Source of the DNA: UBA1227 sp045599345
GTDB lineage: Bacteria; Bacillota; Clostridia; Oscillospirales; Acutalibacteraceae
NCBI GenBank assembly: GCA_045599345.1
Contig: JAZRVV010000012.1
Span: 1-64,000, forward strand
Direction: 5' to 3'
Length of the DNA stretch: 64,000 bases
In this document: piece after piece, positions 49,881 to 58,661 of the stretch
Numbering within the stretch: position 1 is the stretch's first letter
How the letters are laid out: every line of letters begins with the position of its first letter
Position numbers and translations under genes: made by a program
Notes under the pieces: model-generated
Database searches by the model: none
What the model saw: the letters and a program-made list of their open reading frames with translations, nothing else
Told to the model about the DNA's origin: nothing

Positions 49881-51050
49881 TTATTTAATTACTCTAATTC
49901 TAATTACGCCATCAATTGCTTTAATTTGTTCAATTGTGTCAGATGTAATCTCATCATCAACGTCAACCATTGTATAAGCATAGTCGCCCTTTGAACGGTT
50001 TGAGAGATCAACGATGTTCATATTGGCTGCTGTGAATGGTGCTGTTATCTGGTTGAGCATATTAGGGATGTTTTTGTGGATAACACATACACGGTATGCA
50101 GCGTTGCGGTCCATCTGGCTGTTTGGCATATTAACTGAGTTCTTGATGTTACCATTCTCAAGGTAATCAATAAGCTCGAATGCTGCCATTCTAGCACAGT
50201 TGTCCTCTGACTCTGGTGTTGATGCACCGAGGTGAGGGAGGGCAATTACGCCAGGAACACCGAGGACTTTTTCACTGATGAAATCTGTGACATAAGCGGC
50301 AACTTTACCTGTGCCGAGCGCATCGATGATGTCGTCTGTGTTAACGAGTTCGCCGCGAGCGAAGTTTAGGATACGAACGCCGTCCTTCATACCAGCGAGA
50401 GAGGTCTCGTTAATGAGGTCACGAGTCTCGTTGTTGAGAGGAACGTGAATTGTGATGTAATCACATGTTGCAAAAATCTCCTGTGTTGATTTTGCATGGT
50501 GGATTGAGTGTGAGAGGTTCCATGCTGCATCAACAGAGAGGTATGGGTCATAACCGTATACTTCCATGCCAAGGTTCTTGGCAGCGTTTGCTACAAGTAC
50601 GCCGATTGCGCCAAGGCCGATAACGCCAAGCTTTTTGCCCTTGATTTCTGGGCCGGCAAAAGCGCCTTTTCCTTTTTCGGCCTGCTTCGCTACATCGGCG
50701 TCAGCAGTGTCCTTTAAATCCTTGGCAAAGTCGATACCTGCGACAATCTTGCGGGATGCAAGGAAGAGACCACAGATAACGAGTTCTTTAACAGCATTTG
50801 CGTTAGCACCTGGTGTGTTGAATACAACAATACCTTGCTCTGCACACTTGTCGCATGGGATGTTGTTTACACCTGCGCCACAGCGTGCGATAGCAACAGT
50901 CTTCTTGTCAAATTCCATATCGTGCATAGCAGCAGAACGCACCATGATAGCATCTGGTGCCTCCATTTCTGTGCCATATGTATAGAGCTTGCGGTCAAAG
51001 TTATCAAGACCGTAAGGTGAAATCTTGTTGAGAGTAAGAATCTTATACAT
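49881..51050 (-). CDS. serA: D-3-phosphoglycerate dehydrogenase
   Basis: A 389-residue NAD-dependent enzyme that oxidises 3-phosphoglycerate to 3-phosphohydroxypyruvate, first step of serine synthesis. The nucleotide loop is GVIGLGAIGVLVANAA (~145), with catalytic Arg (NFARGELVN), Glu region and His in LPHLGASTPESEDN (~275). A C-terminal ACT domain (~315-389, CVIHKNIPNMLNQI) provides feedback control by serine. The start is the ATG at 51050, with GAGGAGG 9 bases in front; it overlaps the serC stop by 8 bp. Confidence 0.95.
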   Translation of the reverse strand: MYKILTLNKISPYGLDNFDRKLYTYGTEMEAPDAIMVRSAAMHDMEFDKKTVAIARCGAGVNNIPCDKCAEQGIVVFNTPGANANAVKELVICGLFLASRKIVAGIDFAKDLKDTADADVAKQAEKGKGAFAGPEIKGKKLGVIGLGAIGVLVANAAKNLGMEVYGYDPYLSVDAAWNLSHSIHHAKSTQEIFATCDYITIHVPLNNETRDLINETSLAGMKDGVRILNFARGELVNTDDIIDALGTGKVAAYVTDFISEKVLGVPGVIALPHLGASTPESEDNCARMAAFELIDYLENGNIKNSVNMPNSQMDRNAAYRVCVIHKNIPNMLNQITAPFTAANMNIVDLSNRSKGDYAYTMVDVDDEITSDTIEQIKAIDGVIRIRVIK

Positions 51051-52131
51051 CCTTGTGCTCCTCCTCAAACTGCTTCATAAAGTTAACGAGTGCTTCAACA
51101 CCCTCGATTGGCATAGCATTGTAAATTGATGCACGCATGCCGCCAACACTGCGGTGGCCCTTGATATTGATGAAGCCATTTTCTGTGCATGCCTTAATGA
51201 ATTCTGCGTTGAGCTCGTCAGAATCAGTTACAAATGGAACGTTCATGAGTGAACGGTCCTTAGCAACTACTGTGCCACGGAACATCTTGGACTCATCAAG
51301 GAAGTCATAGAGAAGCTTTGCCTTAGCTTCATTGCGCTGCTTCATCTTTTCAAGACCGCCAAGCTTCTTGATCCATTCAAGAACGAGCTTGCAGATATAG
51401 ATGTTGTAGCATGGTGGAGTATTGTAAAGTGAGTCATTCTCAGCCTGGATTGTGTAATCAAGCATTGATGGTGTGATATCACGTGCCTTGCCAAGAAGGT
51501 CCTCGCGGATAATACAAATTGTAAGACCAGCTGGTGCAACATTTTTCTGAGCACCGCCGTAGAGCATGCCAAACTTGGTAACGTCAAGTGGCTCTGAGAG
51601 GAAACAAGATGAGATATCAGCGATAAGTGGAACGTCGCCACAATCAGGGAGTGTTCTCATGATGTTGCCGTGAACTGTTTCGTTCATACAAATATATACA
51701 TAGTCAGCGTCAGGGCGAAGCTCGCTCTTTGGTACGTCTGGTACACAGCTGAAGTTCTGCTCCTTGGATGATGCAACTACTTTGATGTCACCATACTTTT
51801 GAGCCTCTTTCATAGCCTTGTTAGACCACTGACCAGATACAACATAGTCAGCCTTGCCTGAACCATTCATGAAGTTTAAAGGGATAGCAGCGAACTGAGT
51901 CGATGCGCCACCCTGAAGGAATAATACCTTGTAGTTGTCAGGGATGCTCATAAGCTCGCGAAGCAAGCTTTCAGCGCCCTTGATGATTGCATCATACTCC
52001 TTGCTCCTATGAGACATCTCCATAACAGACTCGCCTGTGCCCTCATAGTCAAGCATCTCGTCTGCTGCACGATTAAGTACTGACTCAGGGAGCATTGATG
52101 GACCCGCTGAGAAATTATAAACTCTTGCCAT
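51043..52131 (-). CDS. serC: Phosphoserine aminotransferase
   Basis: A 362-residue class V PLP aminotransferase that makes phosphoserine from phosphohydroxypyruvate and glutamate. Visible features: VYNFSAGPSMLPESVL at the start, QGGASTQFAAIPLN, the catalytic lysine in LYGGAQKNVAPAGL (~195) and HRSVGGMRASIYNA near the end. ATG at 52131 is set by GGAGG 8 bases in front. Together with serA it forms the first two steps of serine synthesis, drawing 3-phosphoglycerate from pgk/gpmI. serB is not seen here. A GGCGC-CATA-GCGCC hairpin sits just upstream of its ribosome site. Confidence 0.95.
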   Translation of the reverse strand: MARVYNFSAGPSMLPESVLNRAADEMLDYEGTGESVMEMSHRSKEYDAIIKGAESLLRELMSIPDNYKVLFLQGGASTQFAAIPLNFMNGSGKADYVVSGQWSNKAMKEAQKYGDIKVVASSKEQNFSCVPDVPKSELRPDADYVYICMNETVHGNIMRTLPDCGDVPLIADISSCFLSEPLDVTKFGMLYGGAQKNVAPAGLTICIIREDLLGKARDITPSMLDYTIQAENDSLYNTPPCYNIYICKLVLEWIKKLGGLEKMKQRNEAKAKLLYDFLDESKMFRGTVVAKDRSLMNVPFVTDSDELNAEFIKACTENGFINIKGHRSVGGMRASIYNAMPIEGVEALVNFMKQFEEEHKDV

Positions 52132-52177
52132 AGTTAAGACCTCCGGCGCCATAGCGCCAATTAAAATAACAATGTGT

Positions 52178-52206
52178 ATTATATTCCTTAAAATATATGA
52201 TGTCAA
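52178..52206 (-). promoter_or_regulatory. Consensus promoter of serC-serA
   Basis: On the minus strand TTGACA (52206-52201), 17-bp spacer, TATAAT (52183-52178), 47 bp before the serC start. Confidence 0.9.
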
Positions 52207-52305
52207 TAGAATTGATAAAAATATAACAATCTTTTTTAAAAAATTAAAGCACAGGTCGCTAAAGTTGTGCTTATTTTTAACAATCTTTTTATAAACGACG
52301 TAGGG

Positions 52306-52435
52306 AAGGGGTGTAGGGGCTTCTGCTCAGATACGATAAGATGTCCAGTTCCTAGGATTATTAAACATAACATATAACCTACTGTAGGACGAACTTCCCA
52401 ATTATCGATACTTCGCAGAAGTCCCTGCACCCCTT
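52306..52435 (+). ncRNA. Candidate structured RNA, long rod-like stem
   Basis: A 21-nt arm (52306-52326) pairs with 52415-52435 through 19 Watson-Crick pairs and two G-U pairs on the plus strand; on the minus strand the same two sites would be A-C mismatches, so the plus-strand RNA is the better candidate. Inside lie a 7x7 internal loop, a CGATAA/TTATCG stem (52334-52339 with 52402-52407) and a GTCC/GGAC stem (52343-52346 with 52387-52390). A possible promoter TTGTGC (52265-52270), 17-bp spacer, TTTATA (52288-52293) lies upstream. The rod form with symmetrical internal loop recalls 6S RNA, but no class is confirmed; a small mobile palindromic element is the alternative. Confidence 0.45.
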
Positions 52436-52451
52436 TAGAGTGCTTTTAGGC

Positions 52452-52484
52452 AAAACAAAGGCCCTGGTGATTTCTCACCAGGGC
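52452..52484 (-). terminator. Terminator of the rnf operon
   Basis: GCCCTGGTGA pairs perfectly with TCACCAGGGC around a 4-nt loop and is followed on the minus strand by CTTTGTTTT, 22 bp past the rnfB stop codon. Confidence 0.9.
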
Positions 52485-52506
52485 GTATTTGTTGAATGAA
52501 TTGTGT

Positions 52507-53322
52507 TTAGGCTTTTGCACCGCCGAGAACGATGTTCTCAAGGCACTTCTTAGGACAAGCTTCAGCACATTTACCGCAACCTGTGCACTTATCGTAGTCA
52601 ACGATAGCGTGGTTGTTTTCAACTTTGATTGCGTCAACTTCACATGTCTTAACGCACTTCATACAGCCGATACAACCAACTGTGCATTGCTTGCTTGTAA
52701 GGTTACCCTTATCCTTGTTCTTGCAGAAGTTAACTGACTTAGTTTCATAGAGAGGAACGAGGTCAATAATGCCCTTTGGACAAGTCTTGATACAAACCTT
52801 ACATGCTTTACAAGCGAGTGGGTTTACGCGTGCTACGCCGTCACAAATCTGGATTGCGCCATAAGGACAAGCCTTAACGCAGTCTCCAAGTCCAAGACAA
52901 CCATAGTTACAAGCCTTTGGACCACCATAGAGCTGAGAAGCTGTCTTACAGCTCATATCGCCGTGGTAGTTCATAGCGCTGTCGCACTTGTCAGGTGTAC
53001 CCTTACACATAACAACAGCAGACATTGGCTTCATTTCGCCAGCAGCGAGACCTAAGATCTCTGCTACTGCAGCAGCGCAGTCAGGACCACCTGGTGCGCA
53101 AAGTGTGCAGTCTGTGCAATCGCCCTTTGAAAGAGCGCCAGCGTAACCTGCACATCCTGAGTAACCGCAGGCACCACAGTTAGCGCCAGCGAGTACTTCC
53201 TGAATTGCTTCCGCTTTCTCATCAACTGGAACTGCCATTACGATAGATGCAATAGCAAGGATGAGACCGAGCACAAGACCGACAACGGAAACAATGATAA
53301 TAGCCAAAATAATTGGATTCAT
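52507..53322 (-). CDS. rnfB: Rnf complex subunit B, iron-sulfur protein
   Basis: A 271-residue membrane-anchored ferredoxin-like subunit. An N-terminal helix (~4-28) is followed by a four-cysteine cluster (GANCGACGYSGCAGYA to C with later TLCAPGGPDC) and several CxxCxxCxxxCP motifs (GLGDCVKACP, CKACKVCIKTCP, GCIGCMKCVKTC, CTGCGKCAEACP), which bind multiple 4Fe-4S clusters. It is thought to take electrons from reduced ferredoxin. Last gene of the operon C-D-G-E-A-B, 18 bp after rnfA. Confidence 0.95.
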   Translation of the reverse strand: MNPIILAIIIVSVVGLVLGLILAIASIVMAVPVDEKAEAIQEVLAGANCGACGYSGCAGYAGALSKGDCTDCTLCAPGGPDCAAAVAEILGLAAGEMKPMSAVVMCKGTPDKCDSAMNYHGDMSCKTASQLYGGPKACNYGCLGLGDCVKACPYGAIQICDGVARVNPLACKACKVCIKTCPKGIIDLVPLYETKSVNFCKNKDKGNLTSKQCTVGCIGCMKCVKTCEVDAIKVENNHAIVDYDKCTGCGKCAEACPKKCLENIVLGGAKA

Positions 53323-53340
53323 TAGTTTACCCTACCTTTC

Positions 53341-53934
53341 TTATGCACCGAAGATACCATCAACAAGACCTGTGAATCCGAGGAAAGAACAAGCTGTGAT
53401 AGCAGCGGCAACAAGTGTGATTGGAAGACCTTCCCAGAACTTTGGATATTCGTTACCTTCAAGTCTCTCACGAATGCCAGAGAACATGATCATAGCTACC
53501 ATGAAACCAAGGCCACCACCAAGTGAGTTAACCATTGACTCAAGGAATCCATAACCGTTCTGAACGTTAAGCTGTACAACACCAAGTACTGCACAGTTTG
53601 TTGTGATAAGTGGAAGGTATACACCAAGTGCCTGATAGAGGCTTGGGATGTACTTCTTAAGAACGATCTCAACGAACTGAACAAGGCCAGCGATAACGAG
53701 AATCTGAACGATTGTCTCGAGGTAAGCCATGTCCTTAGCTTCGAGGAGCTTGTTGAGTGGGAATGTTGCTGCAGTTGCAAGCAACATTACGAAAATTACA
53801 GCTGCTGACATACCAACTGCTGTATTAGTTTTCTTGGAAACGCCAAGGAATGGGCAGATACCAAGGAACTTTGCAAGGATAAAGTTATTTGTAGTTATAG
53901 CTGCGAGTAAAATAGCAACGAGTCCTTGTAACAT
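53341..53934 (-). CDS. rnfA: Rnf complex subunit A, membrane protein
   Basis: A 197-residue integral membrane protein with six helices, homologous to NqrE. The NFILAKFLGICPFLGVSKK segment contains the cysteine that in the NqrD/E pair binds a membrane-embedded iron-sulfur cluster with its counterpart (here also Cys in LITTNCAVLG). Its start codon coincides with the rnfE stop region (1-bp overlap). Confidence 0.95.
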   Translation of the reverse strand: MLQGLVAILLAAITTNNFILAKFLGICPFLGVSKKTNTAVGMSAAVIFVMLLATAATFPLNKLLEAKDMAYLETIVQILVIAGLVQFVEIVLKKYIPSLYQALGVYLPLITTNCAVLGVVQLNVQNGYGFLESMVNSLGGGLGFMVAMIMFSGIRERLEGNEYPKFWEGLPITLVAAAITACSFLGFTGLVDGIFGA

Positions 53935-54680
53935 TATTCAGCACACTCCTTTCCGTCAGCCTTTAAAGAGCAAGTAGCTGCCATTGGGCAAGCTTCACAG
54001 CCCTTGAGTTCAGCCTTTGGCTTACCCTTTGACTCTGCAACTTTGTTTGCACAAGCCATGAGAAGACCAAATGTGAAGAATCCGCCTGGAGCGAGGATGA
54101 AGATGAGGATTGGCTCAAGACCAATAGCTGTAAGTACATCTGTCTCGCCAAGGTGGAAGATATCTGTAAGTGTTGTACCGTAGCCGAGTACTTTGAGTGT
54201 CAAGTTACCTGAACCAAAGAACTCACGGATAGCTGCCATAAGTGTAAGTGCGATTGTGAAACCAACACCCATACCTACGCCGTCGATTGCAGATGCAAGA
54301 ACGCCATTCTTGTTAGCGAAGCCTTCTGCACGACCAAGGATGATACAGTTAACAACGATAAGTGGAAGGTAAATACCAAGAGATGCATCAAGAGATGGTG
54401 CAAATGCCTTAACGAAGAGCTGTACGATTGTAACGAATGCAGCGATTACAACGATGTAACAAGGAATACGAACCTTGTTAGGGATAACCTTTCTCAATGC
54501 TGAGATAACGATGTTAGAGCAAATGAGAACGATTGTTGCGGCAATACCCATACCGATAGCATTTTCAATTGATGTTGAAACTGCGAGAGTAGGGCAAGTA
54601 CCGAGTACAAGACGGAGAACTGGGTTCTCCTTAATGAGGCCCTTAGAAAATTCCTGGCCTAAAGTTTTCTTTTCAGCCAT
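53934..54680 (-). CDS. rnfE: Rnf complex subunit E, membrane protein with Cys-rich tail
   Basis: A 248-residue homologue of NqrD with six helices. The cysteines in GTCPTLAVSTS and VVNCIILGRAE are the partner ligands to those of RnfA. The C-terminal tail (KGCEACPMAATCSLKADGKEC) is cysteine-rich and lengthens the protein beyond the usual ~210-230 residues; a possible extra metal site. It overlaps rnfG by 1 bp. Confidence 0.94.
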   Translation of the reverse strand: MAEKKTLGQEFSKGLIKENPVLRLVLGTCPTLAVSTSIENAIGMGIAATIVLICSNIVISALRKVIPNKVRIPCYIVVIAAFVTIVQLFVKAFAPSLDASLGIYLPLIVVNCIILGRAEGFANKNGVLASAIDGVGMGVGFTIALTLMAAIREFFGSGNLTLKVLGYGTTLTDIFHLGETDVLTAIGLEPILIFILAPGGFFTFGLLMACANKVAESKGKPKAELKGCEACPMAATCSLKADGKECAE

Positions 54681-55270
54681 TATTTAGCGCCTCCAATCTC
54701 ATCATACATATCAAGAGCAGCATTTACAGAGCTTGTAACAGCCTTTGATGTAATTGTTGCGCTTGTGATAGCGTTGATCTTGCCGTCAGTTGTGTTTTCC
54801 TGAGCAGCCTTGTCAGACTTAACTACTGTAAGGTCGCCAGACTCACCAACGAACTGTGCCTGCCAAGAAGCTTTACCAGCATTCTGGCCAAGACCTGGAG
54901 TTTCATTTGAAATGTCACCAGGAACGATACCTGTGATAACGCCTTCTGTGTCGATACCAACTGTTACTGAAACGTCTCCGCCGTAACCTTTGCTATCACC
55001 GATTGTGTTAAATACGTAACCTACTACTTCACCAGATGCGTCAACACCTTCGTAGTAATCAGTTACTTTGTCGCCATCCATATCTACTTCTTTGAAGTCC
55101 TTAGCTTCTGCAAGTACTGTTGTACGAGCTGCAGCCTCAGAGATAGCAACCTGCTCTGCAATCTTGTCTTTTGTAACGTTGTTAACAAGAGCAAGAAGAG
55201 CTGTTGCAACAAGGCAGATAACGAAGAGTGAGACTGTTGGGACTAAAATGTCTTTTGGATTCATTTTCAT
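54680..55270 (-). CDS. rnfG: Rnf complex subunit G, covalent FMN protein
   Basis: A 196-residue extracytoplasmic flavoprotein with an N-terminal anchor helix (~8-30). The FMN attachment motif appears as AITSATITSK (~172), in which the second Thr after Ala is esterified to FMN by ApbE. The conserved ETPGLGQN segment is present. It lies between rnfD and rnfE with overlapping ends. Confidence 0.95.
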   Translation of the reverse strand: MKMNPKDILVPTVSLFVICLVATALLALVNNVTKDKIAEQVAISEAAARTTVLAEAKDFKEVDMDGDKVTDYYEGVDASGEVVGYVFNTIGDSKGYGGDVSVTVGIDTEGVITGIVPGDISNETPGLGQNAGKASWQAQFVGESGDLTVVKSDKAAQENTTDGKINAITSATITSKAVTSSVNAALDMYDEIGGAK

Positions 55271-56286
55271 TATTCAGCAGCCTCCTTCTTTTCTTTCTTT
55301 TCCTTAACTGTGCCAAAGATTGTAGGCTTTGTAGCATTTTCAATCAAAGGAGTAAAGATGTTCATGATAATGATAGAGAATGAAACACCCTCTGGAAGAC
55401 TACCGAAGAGTCTAATTACACATGTGAGGATACCAGCGCAAATAGCGTAAATCCACTTACCCTTATTTGTGATTGGAGATGTTGTGTAGTCTGTTGCCAT
55501 GAAGATAGCACCGATCATAAGACCGCCACCAAGTACTTCGTAGAGCATAGCGTTAACATCACCAAAAGCGATGAGTGAAATGATTGCTACTGTACCGATG
55601 TAAGCACATGGGATGATAGGGCTGATAACCTTGCGAACGATGAGGTAAATACCACCAAGAAGAAGTGCAAGAGCAGATACTTCACCAAGACAACCAGGAA
55701 CTGTTCCAAGGAACAAGTCCATAAGTGATGGAGCACCTTCGATTGCGCCGTCATTTGCAAGAGAAATAAGGCCCATTGGTGTAGCACCAGATACTGTATC
55801 AGGGATATCAGCAACGTTGAAAGGCCAGCCAATCTTGTTAGTGCCAACGAAAGCACCAGCAGACATACGAGCTGGGAAAGCTGACATCAAAACGATACGA
55901 GCAAGGAGTGCAGGGTTAACGAAGTTCTGGCCAATACCGCCGAACATCTGCTTAACTACTACGATAGCGATAACGCTTCCAAGAGCAACTTCCCAAAGAG
56001 GAATGTTAGCAGGAAGGTTATAAGCAAGAAGGAGACCAGTAACAACAGCTGATAAATCGCCGATTGTCTGCTCACGCTTCATTGCTTTACGTGATAAGAA
56101 TTCAGCAAGTACGCAGCAGATTACTGCAACAGCGATAACTGCAAGTGCGCGAGCGCCGAATACGAAAATTGAAGCAATACCAGCAGGGATAAGGGCGATG
56201 ATAACATCGAGCATTATTCCTGTTGTTGTTTCAGCAGATTTTACGTGAGGTGATGCTGAAACGGTAAGTTTGTTATTAAGTTCCAT
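55270..56286 (-). CDS. rnfD: Rnf complex subunit D, membrane flavoprotein
   Basis: A 338-residue NqrB-like integral membrane protein with about nine helices. The flavinylation motif is SGATPMGLI (Thr ~169). The FGGIGQNFVNPALLARI segment is diagnostic. The C-terminal tail is Lys/Glu-rich. Overlaps rnfC and rnfG by 1 bp each, so the complex subunits are translated in a coupled series. Confidence 0.95.
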   Translation of the reverse strand: MELNNKLTVSASPHVKSAETTTGIMLDVIIALIPAGIASIFVFGARALAVIAVAVICCVLAEFLSRKAMKREQTIGDLSAVVTGLLLAYNLPANIPLWEVALGSVIAIVVVKQMFGGIGQNFVNPALLARIVLMSAFPARMSAGAFVGTNKIGWPFNVADIPDTVSGATPMGLISLANDGAIEGAPSLMDLFLGTVPGCLGEVSALALLLGGIYLIVRKVISPIIPCAYIGTVAIISLIAFGDVNAMLYEVLGGGLMIGAIFMATDYTTSPITNKGKWIYAICAGILTCVIRLFGSLPEGVSFSIIIMNIFTPLIENATKPTIFGTVKEKKEKKEAAE

Positions 56287-57635
56287 TATTTAGCACCTTC
56301 CTCTCTGATTACTGCCTTAGCAAGACGCATGTACTGAACAAGTGGTCTGCCTGATGGGCAAGCATATGCACAAGAACCACATTCCATACATGACATAGCG
56401 CCAGCTGCTGCACAACCCTCAGCGTCCTTAAGATGAGCGCGTGTCTCAATCTTGGTTGGCATGAGGCTCATTGGACAAGCCTGTACGCAACGTCCACAAC
56501 GGATACAAGCGCGAGTCTCCTTAACGCGTACTGTCTCAGCAGCGAAAGCAAGAACAGCGTTGTTGTTCTTAAGAAGTGGAACGTTAATATCATAGAGTGC
56601 CTGGCCCATCATAGGACCACCGCCGATTACCTTGTAAGGTTCAGACTTGAAACCGCCACAGAAATCAATGATATCTGAAATCATTGTGCCGATTGGTACT
56701 CTGATGTTCTTAGGCTCTGCAATAGCTGAGCCGTCAACTGTAAGTGAACGTGAAACAAGTGGTTTACCAGTCTTGAGGTAACGACCAAGGAAAGAGATAG
56801 ACTGTACGTTCATAACAACGCAACCAACGTCTGATGGAAGCTTTCCAGGAGGAACCTGACGACCTGTAACTGACTGGATGAGAACTTTCTCAGCGCCCTG
56901 TGGGTACTGAGATGGGAGCATAACGAGCTTAACGCTGTCGTCCCAATCTGCATTGTCAGCTGCAACCTTCATGAGCTCTTTGAATGCATCACTCTTGTTG
57001 TCTTCAATTGCAATGTAAACATTCTTGAAGCCAAGGATTTCTTTGATAGTGTAAACACCAGAAAGAACATCCCAAGAGTTGTCAATACACTCTCTGTGGT
57101 CTACTGTGATGTAAGGTTCGCACTCTGCTGCGTTGATAATAAGTGTATCAACACCAGAATCCTCTTTGAATGCGAGCTTTACGTGTGTTGGGAAGCCGGC
57201 ACCGCCGAGACCAACAAGACCAGATTCTCTAACTGCCTTAAGGAAGTCATCCTTTGAGTTAATTTCTGGTGCCTTGAGGTCCTCAAGAACTTCCATTTTT
57301 CCGTCTGACTCAATAGTAACAGCTTGTACCATTGAACCATTGGCAACTTTAACCGGACCTACTGCTACGACTTTACCTGATACAGTAGCATGAACTGGTG
57401 TGCTAACAAAAGCATCTGTGCGACCGATAACCTGGCCAATCTTGACCTCGTCACCGACTGCAACAGTTGGCTCGTTAGGAGCACCAATGTGCTGCTGCAT
57501 AGGAAGTACTACCTTAGCAGGAGCAGGCATACGGACGATTTCGCATTTTGATGTATTCTTGTTGTGAGATACATGAATGCCGCCATGTCCTTTTGCGACC
57601 GGCTGAAGAACGCCTTCGATTTTTTCGTTTGCCAT
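56286..57635 (-). CDS. rnfC: Rnf complex subunit C, NADH-binding iron-sulfur subunit
   Basis: A 449-residue peripheral subunit that reduces NAD+ at the cytoplasmic side. A barrel-sandwich N-terminal domain (~40-115), the NADH/FMN domain with GLGGAGFPTHVKL (~140-152) and INAAECEPYI (~165), and two 4Fe-4S motifs (CIRCGRCVQACPMSL ~370 and CMECGSCAYACPSG ~410) are visible. First structural gene of the rnf set. The complex couples ferredoxin:NAD+ electron flow to Na+ or H+ export. Confidence 0.96.
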   Translation of the reverse strand: MANEKIEGVLQPVAKGHGGIHVSHNKNTSKCEIVRMPAPAKVVLPMQQHIGAPNEPTVAVGDEVKIGQVIGRTDAFVSTPVHATVSGKVVAVGPVKVANGSMVQAVTIESDGKMEVLEDLKAPEINSKDDFLKAVRESGLVGLGGAGFPTHVKLAFKEDSGVDTLIINAAECEPYITVDHRECIDNSWDVLSGVYTIKEILGFKNVYIAIEDNKSDAFKELMKVAADNADWDDSVKLVMLPSQYPQGAEKVLIQSVTGRQVPPGKLPSDVGCVVMNVQSISFLGRYLKTGKPLVSRSLTVDGSAIAEPKNIRVPIGTMISDIIDFCGGFKSEPYKVIGGGPMMGQALYDINVPLLKNNNAVLAFAAETVRVKETRACIRCGRCVQACPMSLMPTKIETRAHLKDAEGCAAAGAMSCMECGSCAYACPSGRPLVQYMRLAKAVIREEGAK

Positions 57636-57659
57636 TCATTCAACTCCTCATTGGAATTA

Positions 57660-57680
57660 TGCCACTTGACTAGGGTGGCA
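57660..57680 (-). promoter_or_regulatory. Hairpin between the Gx transporter and rnfC genes
   Basis: TGCCAC and GTGGCA form a 6-bp stem with a 9-nt loop in the 89-bp gap before rnfC. No U-tract follows, so it is more likely a processing or stabilising stem than a terminator; the accessory genes and rnf may share one transcript. Confidence 0.35.
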
Positions 57681-57724
57681 ACCATAAAAATAAACTATAA
57701 TAAAGCGACGACCATGCCGCATTA

Positions 57725-58264
57725 TTAACTGATACCTAGTGCCTTCTTCTGCTTCTCGAGCGCTGGCATCACGATGCGGAGGATTGCTCCGGTGATGGCG
57801 CCAGTGACTATTGCGAAGAGAAGGAGGAGCGGGCCGTAGCCCCAAATAAGGGCTGGAGTGCCCGAGATGATGCAGGCAACGGTAAGTTGTCCTGCGTTGT
57901 GGGCGATAGCGGACATTACCGATACACCCATAATTCCAAAAGGATTCTTCTTCCATTTAAGGAGAAGCACCATAACAATAGTGGAGAGAAGTCCACCGGC
58001 GAAGCTCATAAAGCTTGCTGTTGCGCCTCTTGTTAAGAAAGCGAATACACTTTTTAGAATTGTGATTGCTAGTGCAGATGGGAATCCAAATGCATTTGCA
58101 GTAAACATTGTTACTATATTGGAAAATCCTGGCTTGGCTCCAGGAGGAAGTCCTGGAATAGCTGGGATTAAATTCTCGAGGAAGGAGAGCGCCAATGCCT
58201 CTGCGCCCAATACGCCAAGAAGTGCAATGAAAGATGTTTTCTTGTTGACGTTTGTTTTTCCCAT
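57725..58264 (-). CDS. Gx transporter family membrane protein (heptaprenyl diphosphate synthase component I-like)
   Basis: A 179-residue protein with five or six helices. The Gly/Pro-rich LIPAIPGLPPGAKPGFSNIV segment, TRGATASFMSFAGG and the IAHNAGQLTVA motif are family hallmarks. Although long labelled as a heptaprenyl diphosphate synthase subunit, its shape resembles ECF S components, and its place with apbE and rnf suggests a link with the flavin or quinone needs of the Rnf complex; this is inference. It starts 10 bp after the NusG-II gene with an AAGGAG site. Confidence 0.85.
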   Translation of the reverse strand: MGKTNVNKKTSFIALLGVLGAEALALSFLENLIPAIPGLPPGAKPGFSNIVTMFTANAFGFPSALAITILKSVFAFLTRGATASFMSFAGGLLSTIVMVLLLKWKKNPFGIMGVSVMSAIAHNAGQLTVACIISGTPALIWGYGPLLLLFAIVTGAITGAILRIVMPALEKQKKALGIS

Positions 58265-58274
58265 CTTGCGCTCC

Positions 58275-58661
58275 TTAATAGGTGATTACGTCTGGCTGGT
58301 CAGATGATTTCTGTCCCTCAAGCACAACTAGCGTCTTGGAAGGAATACATGCTGCCGTGTCGCCAGCGTGTGTGAGCTTGCCTGTGTTGACACAGAGCTT
58401 GTCAGGACATTCAGCGTAGGAATAGAAGATGTAGTTTGGACCAACAGTGATTGTTGCCTTTGGTGTGCACTGAAGGTCAATCTCGTATTCCTCTGTGACC
58501 GCACTTAGGTCAATGCGCTCAATTTCTTGTCCGTCCTTTATGATGACAGCAGTGAGGCTGTCACTTTTTGAAAGGTATTTTGGTAAGAGACATATGGCAC
58601 AGATAATCAAGAGAATGATGATGAGAGCCACGTCACTTTTCTTTAAAAACTTTAGGTTCAT
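58275..58661 (-). CDS. NusG domain II-containing exported protein
   Basis: A 128-residue protein with one N-terminal helix (~9-28) that anchors it to the outer face, then a NusG-II-like beta domain. The conserved CPDKLCVNTG motif (~87) and CIPSKTLVVLEG are typical of the small proteins found beside apbE and rnf in Clostridia. Its role is unknown, probably in electron-transfer flavoprotein assembly. It overlaps apbE by 4 bp. Confidence 0.88.
   Translation of the reverse strand: MNLKFLKKSDVALIIILLIICAICLLPKYLSKSDSLTAVIIKDGQEIERIDLSAVTEEYEIDLQCTPKATITVGPNYIFYSYAECPDKLCVNTGKLTHAGDTAACIPSKTLVVLEGQKSSDQPDVITY

Noticed and set aside
52236..52430. 64-codon minus-strand frame upstream of serC
   Set aside because: It lies within the candidate structured RNA, lacks a ribosome site and shows no recognisable protein pattern; the paired arms explain the sequence better.
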